Positions 54,302 to 63,536 of a stretch of 64,000 bases of DNA are shown piece by piece; positions within the stretch are counted from its first letter, which is position 1, and every line of letters starts with the position of its first letter. Source of the stretch: Sedimentitalea sp042687825 (GTDB taxonomy: Bacteria; Pseudomonadota; Alphaproteobacteria; Rhodobacterales; Rhodobacteraceae); the NCBI RefSeq assembly GCF_042687825.1, contig NZ_JBHUQE010000009.1:62001-126000 (forward strand), read 5' to 3'. A program made the position numbers and the translations under genes. The notes beneath the pieces were generated by a model that did not search any database, was not told where the DNA came from, and saw only the letters and a program-made list of their open reading frames with translations.

Positions 54302-55456
54302 TCAGTCGGCATAGGGATCCAGGCTGTCACGCAATCCGTCGCCCAGAAAGTTGAAGGCCAGAACAATCACGATGATCGGCAGCATCGGGATCGCCGTCCA
54401 GGGATAGATTTCGATGCTGGCCAGGTTCTGCGCGTCGTTCAGCATCACGCCCCAGCTCACCGCTGGCGCCCGCAGGCCCAGCCCCAGAAAGGACAGCGCG
54501 GTCTCGCCCAGGATCATCGCCGGGATCGACAGGGTGGCCGAGGCGATCAGGTGGGACATGAAATTGGGCAACAGATGCTTGCGGATCACCCGCCCGGAAC
54601 TGGCCCCCATCATTTCGGCGGCGCGCACATATTCCTCTTCGCGCAGGGACAGGAATTTCGCCCGGACCGACCGCGCCAGCCCCGGCCAGTCCAGTATGCC
54701 CAGAATGATCGAGATGATGAAGAACACTGAGACCGGCCCCCAGTTCGAGGGCACCGCCGCCGACAGCGCCAGCCACAGCGGCAGTTCCGGCAGGCTGCGC
54801 AAAATCTCGATGACGCGGTTGATCACCCAGTCGATCTTGCCGCCGAAATAGCCGGCGATGCTGCCAAAGCCGATTCCCAGAAAGAAAGACACCGAGATGC
54901 CGATCAGACCGACGGTCAGCGACAGCTGCGCGCCATATAGAATGCGTGAAAACACGTCGCGCCCCAGCCGGTCGCTGCCCCACAGGAACACGGTTGCGCC
55001 CTCGGGGGCGCAGAACAGGTGGATATCGGTGTCGATCAGACCGGCCAGGGGATAGGTGCCGCCCTTGCAAAAGAACTCCAGCGGCAGAGGCCGGCTGGTG
55101 TCGGTCACGAATTTCCACTGAAAGGTCTCCAGATCCGCCTCGGCGACAGTGGGATAGACAAAGGGGCCGACGAACGCGCCCTCGTGGTACCAGTGCACCA
55201 TCTGGGGCGGCGCATACAGATATTCCGAGTCGCGCTCGTTGGCGGTATAGGGCGCGATGAACCCGGCAAAGGGCAGCATCAGATAGCACAGCAGCAGAAA
55301 AATGCCCGAGACCAGCCCCAGCTTGTGCTTGCGGAACTTGCGCCAGATCAGCAGCCAGGCCGGGGCGTCCAGATCCTGGCGCTCCAGCGCCTGGATGTTG
55401 GCGGTGGGGTCAAACGGCGCGTCGTCGACATAGCGGCCATCGGGCAGTTGCGTCAT
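54302..55456 (-). CDS. Peptide/nickel-type ABC transporter permease (OppC/DppC-like)
   Basis: 384 residues, longer than usual OppC because a periplasmic insertion of about 90 residues follows the first transmembrane helix (SEYLYAPPQMVHWYHEGAFV onward, with two cysteines). The remaining five helices and the EAA motif region (EYVRAAEMMGASSGRVIRKH) are typical. It overlaps the OppB-like gene by four bases and is the last gene of the importer operon. The long insertion is shared, to my knowledge, with YejE-type permeases. Confidence 0.92.
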   Translation of the reverse strand: MTQLPDGRYVDDAPFDPTANIQALERQDLDAPAWLLIWRKFRKHKLGLVSGIFLLLCYLMLPFAGFIAPYTANERDSEYLYAPPQMVHWYHEGAFVGPFVYPTVAEADLETFQWKFVTDTSRPLPLEFFCKGGTYPLAGLIDTDIHLFCAPEGATVFLWGSDRLGRDVFSRILYGAQLSLTVGLIGISVSFFLGIGFGSIAGYFGGKIDWVINRVIEILRSLPELPLWLALSAAVPSNWGPVSVFFIISIILGILDWPGLARSVRAKFLSLREEEYVRAAEMMGASSGRVIRKHLLPNFMSHLIASATLSIPAMILGETALSFLGLGLRAPAVSWGVMLNDAQNLASIEIYPWTAIPMLPIIVIVLAFNFLGDGLRDSLDPYAD

Positions 55457-56481
55457 GTTTCGCGCCCCTCATAGCGGATGCGCGGGTCCAGCAGAACCAG
55501 AAGAACATCCGAGATCATCGTGCCGACCAGGGTCAGCAGCGCCACGAACATCAGCACGAAACCGGCCAGGAACTGGTCCTGGGTTTTCAGCGCCGTCAAA
55601 AGGGTCGGGCCGATGGTCTGCAGCCCCAGCACCACCGACACCAGCACCGAGCCCGACACCATCGAGGGCAAGAGGTTGCCGATATCGGCCACGAACGGGT
55701 TGAACGCCATGCGCAGCGGGTATTTCACCAGCATCCGCGGCGGGCTCATGCCCTTGGCGACGGCGGTTTCCACATAGGGTTTGCCCAGTTCGTCCAGCAG
55801 GTTGGCGCGCAGCCGCTGCATCATCGCCGCCGCCCCTGAAGTGCCGATGACAAAGGTCGGCACGATAAGGTGAATCAGGATCGACTTGACCTTTTCCCAG
55901 GTCATCGGCTGGCCTTCGAACTGCGGATCCATCAATCCGCCGATCGGCAGGTCAAACAGTTTGTGCCCGTAATAGAACAGGATCAGCGCCAGCAGGAAAT
56001 TCGGTGTCGCCAGCCCCAGATAGCCGACAAAGGCCGAGGTGTAATCGACCCAGGTTTTCGACCGCGCCGCCGCCAGAACTCCCAGCGGCAGGGCGATCAG
56101 ATAGACGAACAGGACCGCCGCCAGGTTCACCAGAACGGTCAGCCACAGCGATTCACCGACGATCTCGGCGACCGGCCGGTCGAATTCAAAGGACCAGCCG
56201 AAATCGCCCTGGATCAGCCCGGAATAGCCCTGCGGGCCGGGGATGAAACCGACCCAGATCAGGTATTGTTGCCACAACGGCCGGTCCAGCGCGTATTCGG
56301 TGCGCAGAAATTCGGCTTTGGCGACGCCGGCGGACTGGCCGCTGGCGCGCAGCTCGCTGATCTGGTTGGACAGGTAATCGCCGGGCGGCAGGTTGATGAT
56401 CAGAAAGATCAGTGCCGACACGACCCACAGAGTCAGCAGCATCGTGCCGAACCGGTAGACCGCATAGCGCAGTATGCTCAT
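55453..56481 (-). CDS. Peptide/nickel-type ABC transporter permease (OppB/DppB-like)
   Basis: 342 residues with six transmembrane helices. The N-terminus YAVYRFGTMLLTLWVVSALI is family-typical, and the EAA-loop equivalent is ELGKPYVETAVAKGMSPPRML. It forms the membrane pore with the OppC-like protein. It overlaps its neighbours by four bases on both sides. Confidence 0.94.
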   Translation of the reverse strand: MSILRYAVYRFGTMLLTLWVVSALIFLIINLPPGDYLSNQISELRASGQSAGVAKAEFLRTEYALDRPLWQQYLIWVGFIPGPQGYSGLIQGDFGWSFEFDRPVAEIVGESLWLTVLVNLAAVLFVYLIALPLGVLAAARSKTWVDYTSAFVGYLGLATPNFLLALILFYYGHKLFDLPIGGLMDPQFEGQPMTWEKVKSILIHLIVPTFVIGTSGAAAMMQRLRANLLDELGKPYVETAVAKGMSPPRMLVKYPLRMAFNPFVADIGNLLPSMVSGSVLVSVVLGLQTIGPTLLTALKTQDQFLAGFVLMFVALLTLVGTMISDVLLVLLDPRIRYEGRET

Positions 56482-58409
56482 CCGTCGTTCCCGGCAGGAT
56501 CGAAATAGAATTCATCGATGCGATGGATGCCGAAATGCGCCCCCGGATCCCAGGCCCAAAGCCCCTTTTCCGGCACGTTGCGCAGGGCCTTGTTGACGAC
56601 CACCGGCTGCGGCGCTTCGGCCAGGGTGCCGATGCCATAGACCTGATCGGCATGAATTTTCAGCATCTCGGTCCAGATAGTACTGCGCGTGTCATTGTCG
56701 GCGGCATCGTCCCAGGCCTGGGCCAGTTCCATCAGGCGAACCGCTTCGGGCAGGTCGGGCGGCTCGCCCGCCGCGCCGTTGGTCTGAAAATGCTGGCCCC
56801 ATTTCGGCCAGGCAAAGAATTCCTGCTGGCGCGGTGCCAGATAGTCGGGCGCAGTATAGGCCCGGGGAATGCCGTTGTCCCAGCCATACCAGACCGCTGC
56901 CATGCTGGTGCCGGCAAAGACCCGGTTGCGCAGGATGTCGCGATCCAGCGGGCGCATCACCAGCTTGACGCCGATCCGGCGCCAGTCGTCGGTGATGATC
57001 TGCAGTGCGTTTTCCACCTCTTGCCGTTCACCGGCGGTTTCGATGACCAGTTCCATGGGCCGCCCGTCGGGCAGCAGGCGGATGCCGTCAGGACCGCGCT
57101 GGTCCAGCCCGGCGGCGTCCAGCAGCGCATTGGCCTGATCCGGGTCATGCGCCGCCCAGGCGTCGCGGTTTTCCTGTTTGAAAAAAGGGCTTTGCGGCAG
57201 CACCGTCATCGCGCCGGGTTTCGCCAGCTTGAAATACAGCGCCTTGTTGATGGTGGCGCGGTCGATGCCCAGGCTGAGCGCCCGGCGGACCCGCACATCG
57301 CGCAGCACCGCGCGCCAGCCCGCATCCTCGTAGTTCAGATTGGGATAGATGGCGATCTGGCTGGCCACCGCGTTGCCCCACAGATAGGTCTTGTAATTGC
57401 CGCCATCCGCCTCGCCCTTGCGCAGGATCGAGATATCGCGGAAATCCAGCCCGCGTGCCTGCAAATCGGTTTCGCCAGCATTGGACTTGGCGGCGATCAG
57501 GCCGGGGCTGACGATCTCCATCTCGATCACGTCGATATAGGGCAGTTGGACGCCATTGGGATCGATGCGGTGGTAATAGGGGTTGCGCACGAACAGGTGG
57601 CGGATCTTCTTGCCCGAGCTCGAGTTGATCCAGGGCTGCAAGGTCGGCAACCGGTGGTTGTCGAACTTGTACATGTTGTCCAGCTTGTTGTGCAGTGCGG
57701 CCCAGCTTTTCACCCGGGCGTCCTCGACCTCGGCGCTCAGCGCCTCGGGATCGGCATATTCCCCGTGATACTGTTTCAGGAAATGCGCCGGGCGATAGAT
57801 GAATGGCGGGCGGGCCTGCGCCAGGCTGGCCAGAAAATTCGGGTTCGGTTCGTCCCAAGCATAGACCACGGTGGTGGCATCGGGAAAGGTGACGGTCGGC
57901 AGCTGGCCCTTTACGCGCAGGAAATCCGGCGGCCCTGCCGGGCTGAGCAGCTTGTTGTTGGCAACGTCATTCCACCAGTATTCGAAATCCGCCGAGGTGA
58001 ACGGCGCGCCGTCGGACCAGTGGTGCCCCGGTCGCAGATGCAGGGTAAAGACGCGGTCGCCGTCATTCCCGACCGCCAGCAGAAGGTCGGGTTTCAGAGT
58101 GTATTCATGGTCATAGCCGATCAGCCGCGCATAGCCGTAAACGACCATCTGGCGGATGTCCTTGCTGCGGCTGACCATGGTGTTCAGGGTGCCGCCCTGC
58201 ACCCCCGGGCTGCGTCCCCGGCTGTGCAGATCGACCACCAGCGGCGGGTCCGGCAGCCGTTCAGCAACCGGCGGCAGATAGCCGGCCTGGACTTCCTGCA
58301 GCCAGAAACTGCTTTCCTGCAATTCGGGCAATGCATCGGCAAGGGCGCTGCCGGCGGCCAGCGTCGCGGTCGCTGCGGACAGCAGAAAATGTCGGAAAGA
58401 GTCATACAT
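56478..58409 (-). CDS. Family 5 solute-binding protein of an ABC importer
   Basis: 643 residues, with a signal peptide (1-25, SALADALPE). SBP_bac_5 landmarks: RQMVVYGYARLIGYDHEYTLKPDLLLAVG-type opening of the mature domain, FTLHLRPGHHWSDGAPFTSADFEYWW near residues 125-150, and VRRALSLGIDRATINKALY. The length is at the upper end of the family, as in YejA-like proteins. It captures a peptide, opine or similar solute in the periplasm; the specificity cannot be read from sequence. It overlaps the ATPase gene by eight bases. Confidence 0.92.
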   Translation of the reverse strand: MYDSFRHFLLSAATATLAAGSALADALPELQESSFWLQEVQAGYLPPVAERLPDPPLVVDLHSRGRSPGVQGGTLNTMVSRSKDIRQMVVYGYARLIGYDHEYTLKPDLLLAVGNDGDRVFTLHLRPGHHWSDGAPFTSADFEYWWNDVANNKLLSPAGPPDFLRVKGQLPTVTFPDATTVVYAWDEPNPNFLASLAQARPPFIYRPAHFLKQYHGEYADPEALSAEVEDARVKSWAALHNKLDNMYKFDNHRLPTLQPWINSSSGKKIRHLFVRNPYYHRIDPNGVQLPYIDVIEMEIVSPGLIAAKSNAGETDLQARGLDFRDISILRKGEADGGNYKTYLWGNAVASQIAIYPNLNYEDAGWRAVLRDVRVRRALSLGIDRATINKALYFKLAKPGAMTVLPQSPFFKQENRDAWAAHDPDQANALLDAAGLDQRGPDGIRLLPDGRPMELVIETAGERQEVENALQIITDDWRRIGVKLVMRPLDRDILRNRVFAGTSMAAVWYGWDNGIPRAYTAPDYLAPRQQEFFAWPKWGQHFQTNGAAGEPPDLPEAVRLMELAQAWDDAADNDTRSTIWTEMLKIHADQVYGIGTLAEAPQPVVVNKALRNVPEKGLWAWDPGAHFGIHRIDEFYFDPAGNDG

Positions 58410-60174
58410 GACAGCGTACCTTGTGCCCGGGTTCCAGTTGCTTGAGCGAGGGTATCACGGTGTCCGAAAAACGAAAGGCTTCGGGCCAGGTGTCTGGCGA
58501 TCCGGCCCCCAGTGACACCAAATTCAGGTCGATCGGACGGTTGATGTCCGGCTCGGGCTGGGCGGCGATCAGCGCTTTGGTATAGGGGTGTTTCGGGTTG
58601 TAGAACAGGGTCTCGGGCGGGGCCTGTTCCACCACCAGCCCCTGACGCATCACCGCCACCTCGTCGGCGATACGGGCGACCACCGCCAGATCGTGGCTGA
58701 TGAACAGATAGGACAGGTTCATGCGTTCGCGGATCTCTTCCAGCAGAGTCAGAATCTGTTCCTGCACGCTGACATCCAGGGCGCTGGTGGGTTCGTCGCA
58801 GACCAGCAGCGCCGGGTCCAGCATCAGCGCGCGCGCGATCGACAGGCGCTGGCGCTGGCCGCCGGAAAACGCATGCGGATAGCGTTGCAGCATGTCCGGG
58901 TCCATTCCGACCGCCCGCAGCCGGTCGGCGGCCTTGTCGCGGCGTTCGGCCCGGGTGCCGATATTGTGGATGTCCAGCGGCTCGGTCAGCGCGCCCAGAA
59001 TGCGCATGCGCGGGCTGAGCGAGGAATAGGGGTCCTGAAACACCATCTGCGCCTGTTTCTGAAAGGCGGTGCGCTGGGTCCGGTCCATCTGGTGCACGGC
59101 GATGGTGGCGGCATCGGGGGCCGCCTTGAACAGCACCTCGCCGCCCGCATCCGGCGGTTCCGCCCCCAGTGCGATACGCGCCGCCGTGGTCTTGCCCGAG
59201 CCGCTTTCGCCGACGATGGCCAGGGTCTTGCCGCGCGGCAGAATCAGGTCGACACCGCGGCAGGCATGGATCAGTTGATCCGGCTTCCAGGCCGACTTGC
59301 TGCGCATCGTATAGGTCTTGGATACCGACTTCATCTGCAGGATCAGGTCCTGGTCGGGGGCCGGCATGCCCACCACCGCCTCGTCCGGAATGAACGGGGC
59401 GGCGTCAAACAGCTGTTGCGTATAGGGATGCGCCGGGGCGTTCAGCAGCGCCTTTGCGGTGCCGGATTCCATCACCCGGCCCCGGTTCATCACCACCACC
59501 TGTTCGGCCATGTTGGCGACGACCCCCAGATCGTGGGTCACCAGAACCATCGCCATCCCGGTCTCGGCCTGCAGTTCCTTCATCAGCCCCAGAACCTGTG
59601 CCTGGGTGGTGACGTCCAGCGCCGTGGTCGGTTCGTCCGCGATCAGCAGGTCGGGCTTGGACACCATCGCCATCGCGATCATCGCGCGCTGGCGCATGCC
59701 GCCGGACAGCTCGAACGGGTACGAGCCATAGGCGCGTTCCGGGTCGGGAAAACCGACGCGCTCGAATTTCTTCAGCACCACACGTTTGGCCTCGGCCTCG
59801 CTGAGACCCTTGTGCAGCCACAGCACCTCGCTGACCTGATTGCCGATCTTGTGCAGTGGGCTGAGCGAGCGCATCGGCTCCTGAAAGATCATCGACACCG
59901 CGTCGCCGCGGATGTCGCGCATCCGGCGTTCGCTGAGCCCGGTCAGTTCGGTGCCGCCGCTGCGCCCGTTCAGGACAATCGTGCCGCTGCGGATCTGTGC
60001 ACTGCGCGGCAGGATGCGCAGGATGCCGCGACAGGTCACGGTCTTGCCCGAGCCCGACTCGCCCACCAGAGCCAGGGTCTCGCCCGGCATCACCTGAAAG
60101 CTCACGTTCCCGACCACATCCGGGCCTTTGCCGAATCCGATGGTCAGGTCCTTGACTGACAGCAGCGGGGTCAT
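58402..60174 (-). CDS. Dual ATPase (fused OppD-OppF-like) of the ABC importer
   Basis: I chose the ATG at 60174; the longer in-frame reading upstream is arginine-rich and unsupported. 590 residues with two complete nucleotide-binding domains: Walker A GESGSGKT at 38-45 and again near 320, signatures LSGGMRQRAMIAMAM and FSGGQRQRLSIARAL, and Walker B LLIADEPTTALD and LLVCDEPTSALD. It powers the importer encoded downstream and is the first gene of the operon. The architecture matches YejF-type fused ATPases. Confidence 0.94.
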   Translation of the reverse strand: MTPLLSVKDLTIGFGKGPDVVGNVSFQVMPGETLALVGESGSGKTVTCRGILRILPRSAQIRSGTIVLNGRSGGTELTGLSERRMRDIRGDAVSMIFQEPMRSLSPLHKIGNQVSEVLWLHKGLSEAEAKRVVLKKFERVGFPDPERAYGSYPFELSGGMRQRAMIAMAMVSKPDLLIADEPTTALDVTTQAQVLGLMKELQAETGMAMVLVTHDLGVVANMAEQVVVMNRGRVMESGTAKALLNAPAHPYTQQLFDAAPFIPDEAVVGMPAPDQDLILQMKSVSKTYTMRSKSAWKPDQLIHACRGVDLILPRGKTLAIVGESGSGKTTAARIALGAEPPDAGGEVLFKAAPDAATIAVHQMDRTQRTAFQKQAQMVFQDPYSSLSPRMRILGALTEPLDIHNIGTRAERRDKAADRLRAVGMDPDMLQRYPHAFSGGQRQRLSIARALMLDPALLVCDEPTSALDVSVQEQILTLLEEIRERMNLSYLFISHDLAVVARIADEVAVMRQGLVVEQAPPETLFYNPKHPYTKALIAAQPEPDINRPIDLNLVSLGAGSPDTWPEAFRFSDTVIPSLKQLEPGHKVRCHV

Positions 60175-60404
60175 TCGCAGGGTTCCGTTCGCTCGTCTGT
60201 CCGCAGCATGTCGTCCTTGCAGTCCCCTTGGTCGTCGCCTCACTGTCGCTTGTGGCCGGGCCGCTAGTCAAACCCCAAATTGTCCCGCTGTGCCACCTCG
60301 CGGGAAATTGTCCGCAGATCGATGCCGTCCGGCCCTACACATTGCCGCGCGACTTTGGCATGAGGCTGGCGGGGGTTGTCCCCGGATCAAACAGGAGATC
60401 GCCC

Positions 60405-60902
60405 ATGCCCAGCCGTCTGGATCTGTTCATCGACCGCATGGTGTCCCAGCGCGCCTGCCTGGATTTCGCTATTGCCGAGACTGCCGCGATGTCCGGGCCG
60501 GTCTACGAACTGGGGCTGGGCAACGGCCGCACCTATCACCACATGCGCCAGCGCATCACCGGGCGCGACATCCTGGTCTTTGAGCGCGCGGTGGCCAGCC
60601 ACCCGGACAGCACACCGCCGGCCGAACTGACCGTGTTGGGCGATGTCACCCGGACCCTGCCGGCGATGCTGGCCGACAAGGGCGCGGTGGCCAGCCTGAT
60701 CCATGCGGACCTGGGCGGGCATAACCGGGAAAAGAACGATATTTTCGCCCACCGCATTTCGCCGCTGGTCGAGCCGTTGCTGGCGCCCGGCGGGCTGATG
60801 GTGTCCAGCGACCGGATGTATTTCGACGCCCTGACCGAGATGCCGCTGCCGACCGGCGCGGTGCCCGGGCGCTGTTTCATCTACCGCAAGGCCGCCGGCT
60901 GA
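60405..60902 (+). CDS. Small class I SAM-dependent methyltransferase-like protein (second copy)
   Basis: 165 residues from the ATG at 60405 (CAGGAGAT upstream). It has VYELGLGNGRTYHHMRQ and FERAVASHPDSTPPAELTVLG, closely parallel to the 44486-44962 gene (LDLGLGNGRTYDHLRE, VDRVLQCHPSCTPP). The glycine loop fits SAM binding; catalytic residues are unclear. It is divergent from the ABC operon and stands 86 bases ahead of the pta fusion, so it may share its promoter. Confidence 0.75.
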   Translation: MPSRLDLFIDRMVSQRACLDFAIAETAAMSGPVYELGLGNGRTYHHMRQRITGRDILVFERAVASHPDSTPPAELTVLGDVTRTLPAMLADKGAVASLIHADLGGHNREKNDIFAHRISPLVEPLLAPGGLMVSSDRMYFDALTEMPLPTGAVPGRCFIYRKAAG

Positions 60903-60988
60903 TCCCGCGCTGCGCGTCTCGGCTGTGGCCCTGACTGCGAAAAACGGCTACCCAGAGGCAACAGAGACAACAGCCTCGGGGCGGGCCG

Positions 60989-62365
60989 ATGCAGAACATT
61001 CCGTATGACAAGCTGCGCATTGGCATGGAGGCCGGCCTGAACCGGGTGTGCCGCGCCGACGACCTTTACGTCTTTGCCAATTCCTCCGGCAATCTGAACC
61101 CGATGCACCTGCCCAAGGCCGATGGCGATGGCGATGGCCACCCCGAAGCCCTCGCCCCGGCGATGTGGCTGGCCTCGCTGATCTCGGCGGTGCTGGGGGG
61201 GCAGCTGCCCGGGCCGGGCACGCGCTATCACGCGCAATCGCTGCGCTTTGTCGGGCAGGCTCGCGCCGGCGATACGCTGACGGTGGGTGTGCGGCTGATC
61301 GCCAAGGAGGCGGACCGGCTGGTGCGTTTTCAGGCCTGGGTGGACAATGACGCGGGCACGCGCATCGTCGAGGGCGAGACCGAGGTGATCGCGCCGGACC
61401 GGTCGATCCGGTTCGATGCCGGCGACGTGCCCGGCCTGACGCTGCAGCGGCACCGGCATTTCGATGCGCTGCTGGAACGGGCCGAACCGCTGCCGGCGAT
61501 TGCCACCGCCGTGGTCGCGCCGGAAAAGCCCGACGCGCTGGCGGGTGCGATCCTGGCCGCCGAACATACGCTGATCGAGCCGATCCTGATCGGTCATCCC
61601 GACCGCATTGCCGAGGCCGCCGAAGCAGCGGCGATCGATCTGGGCCCTTATCGTCTGATCGAGGCGCGCGACCACCGGCTGGCGGCGCAGGCGGCGGTGC
61701 GCATGGTGCTGGACAAGCAGGCCGCCGCGGTGATGAAGGGGCATCTGCACACCGACATCCTGCTGAGCGAGGTTCTGAAGCGCGAGGGCGGGCTGCGCCG
61801 CGGCGGCCGTCGGCTGAGCCATGTGTTTGTGATGGATGTGCCGGGGCTGGAACACCTGCTGATGGTCACCGACGCGGCGATCAACATCACGCCCGATCTG
61901 ACGACCAAGGCCGACATCGTGCAGAACGCCATCGATCTGGCGCGCTCGTTGGGGATCGAACAGCCCAAGGTCGGGGTCCTGTCCGCCGTTGAAACCGTGA
62001 ACCCGGCGATCCCCTCGACGCTGGATGCCGCGATCCTGTCGAAAATGGCCGATCGCGGCCAGATCACCGGCGGTCTGGTGGACGGGCCGCTGGCCATGGA
62101 CAACGCCATTGACCTGGCGGCGGCGGCGACCAAGGGCATCACCTCGCTGGTGGCGGGACGCGCCGAGATTCTGGTGGCACCGAACATGGAGGCCGGCAAC
62201 ATGCTGGCCAAGGAACTGACCTTTCTGGCCCAGGCCCGTGCCGGCGGCATCGTTATGGGGGCGAAATGTCCGATCATCCTGACCAGCCGATCGGATGACG
62301 AGAATTCGCGGCTGGCCTCTTGCGCCATCGCCGCACTGAACGCGGCAAACAGGGGGACGGCATGA
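60989..62365 (+). CDS. MaoC-like hotdog domain fused to phosphate acetyl/butyryltransferase
   Basis: 458 residues. Residues about 1-140 form a MaoC-type hotdog domain (FANSSGNLNPMHLPKADGD, FVGQARAGDTLTVGVRLIAK). Residues 160-455 form the PTA/PTB domain, with DAALLMVTDAAINITPDLTTK-like VTDAAINITPDLTTKADIVQ and EVLVAPNMEAGNML-like ILVAPNMEAGNMLAKELTFL. The PTA part interconverts acetyl-CoA and acetyl-phosphate. The hotdog part could hydrate enoyl-CoA, but its catalytic residues cannot be confirmed here. It overlaps ackA by four bases, a classical pta-ackA pair. Confidence 0.92.
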   Translation: MQNIPYDKLRIGMEAGLNRVCRADDLYVFANSSGNLNPMHLPKADGDGDGHPEALAPAMWLASLISAVLGGQLPGPGTRYHAQSLRFVGQARAGDTLTVGVRLIAKEADRLVRFQAWVDNDAGTRIVEGETEVIAPDRSIRFDAGDVPGLTLQRHRHFDALLERAEPLPAIATAVVAPEKPDALAGAILAAEHTLIEPILIGHPDRIAEAAEAAAIDLGPYRLIEARDHRLAAQAAVRMVLDKQAAAVMKGHLHTDILLSEVLKREGGLRRGGRRLSHVFVMDVPGLEHLLMVTDAAINITPDLTTKADIVQNAIDLARSLGIEQPKVGVLSAVETVNPAIPSTLDAAILSKMADRGQITGGLVDGPLAMDNAIDLAAAATKGITSLVAGRAEILVAPNMEAGNMLAKELTFLAQARAGGIVMGAKCPIILTSRSDDENSRLASCAIAALNAANRGTA

Positions 62366-63534
62366 GCGCGATCCTGACACTGAATGCGGGCAGTTCCTCG
62401 ATCAAGTTCGGGGTCTATCAGCAGGCCGACGAGCCGGAGTTGCTGCGCGTCGGGCAGGTCGAGAATCTGGGGCCGTTGGCAAGGCTGGAGCTGGGGACGG
62501 GGCAAGCGACCGAGATCGGACCCGCCGACCACGCGGTCGCGCTGCGGGCCATCCTGAACGCTTTGGCGCCGGATCTGGCCGGGCGTCGGGTGGTCGGGGT
62601 GGGACACCGCATCGTGCATGGCGGCAAGGCCTTTGGCGCACCGACCGAACTGACGCCCGACGTGGTCACCCAGCTGGCGGCGCTGGTGCCGCTGGCGCCG
62701 CTGCATCAACCGCACAATCTGAGCGCACTGGAGGCGGCGCGCGCGGCCTTTCCCGAGGCGGTGCAGATCGGCTGTTTCGACACCGGGTTTCACCGCGGCC
62801 ATCCTTTTGTCAACGACACTTTTGCGCTGCCGCGACGGTTCTACGATCAGGGGGTGCGGCGCTACGGGTTTCACGGTCTGTCCTATGATTACATCACCGA
62901 GGTGCTAGCGCGCGACTGGCCCGATCTGGCCGCCGGGCGCGTGGTGATCTGCCATCTGGGCAACGGCGCGTCGATGTGCGCGGTGCGCCATGGCCGCAGC
63001 ATCGGCTCGTCCATGGGGTTTTCGGCGCTGGACGGTCTGCCCATGGGGACCCGCTGTGGTCAGTTGGACCCCGGCGTACTGCTGTACCTGCTGGATCAGG
63101 GCATGAGCGGCGAGGAAATCGCCCGGATGCTGTATACCGAGAGCGGGCTTTTGGGGCTGTCGGGGTTCAGCCACGATATGCGGACGCTGCTGGCCAGCGA
63201 CGATCCGCGCGCCGCCGAGGCGATCGATTACTACGTCTTTCGCATCCGCCGCGAGCTGGGCGCGATGGCGGCGGTGCTGGGCGGTCTGGACGGCGTGGTG
63301 TTCTGCGGCGGTATCGGTGAAAACGCCGCCGCGATCCGCGCCCGGGTGATCGACGGCATGGGCTTTCTCGGGTTACGTCTGGATGCGGCCGCCAACGCCG
63401 CGGGGTCGGTCTCGGTCGGGGCCGGGACGGCGCGGGTGCTGGTGATTCCGACCGACGAGGAACGGGTGATTGCGCGCGCCGTGGCAAAGGCGGTGCCGTC
63501 GCAAAATGGACAGGCCGGTGAACTGAAAGGATGA
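62362..63534 (+). CDS. ackA: Acetate kinase
   Basis: 390 residues from the ATG at 62362, which overlaps the pta stop by four bases; an upstream in-frame reading is unsupported. Motifs: ILTLNAGSSSIKFGVY, GHRIVHGGKAF, RRYGFHGLSYDYI, CHLGNGASMCAV and FCGGIGENAA, matching the ASKHA fold and acetate-kinase signatures. It converts acetyl-phosphate and ADP to acetate and ATP, or the reverse. Confidence 0.97.
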   Translation: MSAILTLNAGSSSIKFGVYQQADEPELLRVGQVENLGPLARLELGTGQATEIGPADHAVALRAILNALAPDLAGRRVVGVGHRIVHGGKAFGAPTELTPDVVTQLAALVPLAPLHQPHNLSALEAARAAFPEAVQIGCFDTGFHRGHPFVNDTFALPRRFYDQGVRRYGFHGLSYDYITEVLARDWPDLAAGRVVICHLGNGASMCAVRHGRSIGSSMGFSALDGLPMGTRCGQLDPGVLLYLLDQGMSGEEIARMLYTESGLLGLSGFSHDMRTLLASDDPRAAEAIDYYVFRIRRELGAMAAVLGGLDGVVFCGGIGENAAAIRARVIDGMGFLGLRLDAAANAAGSVSVGAGTARVLVIPTDEERVIARAVAKAVPSQNGQAGELKG

Positions 63535-63536
63535 CG

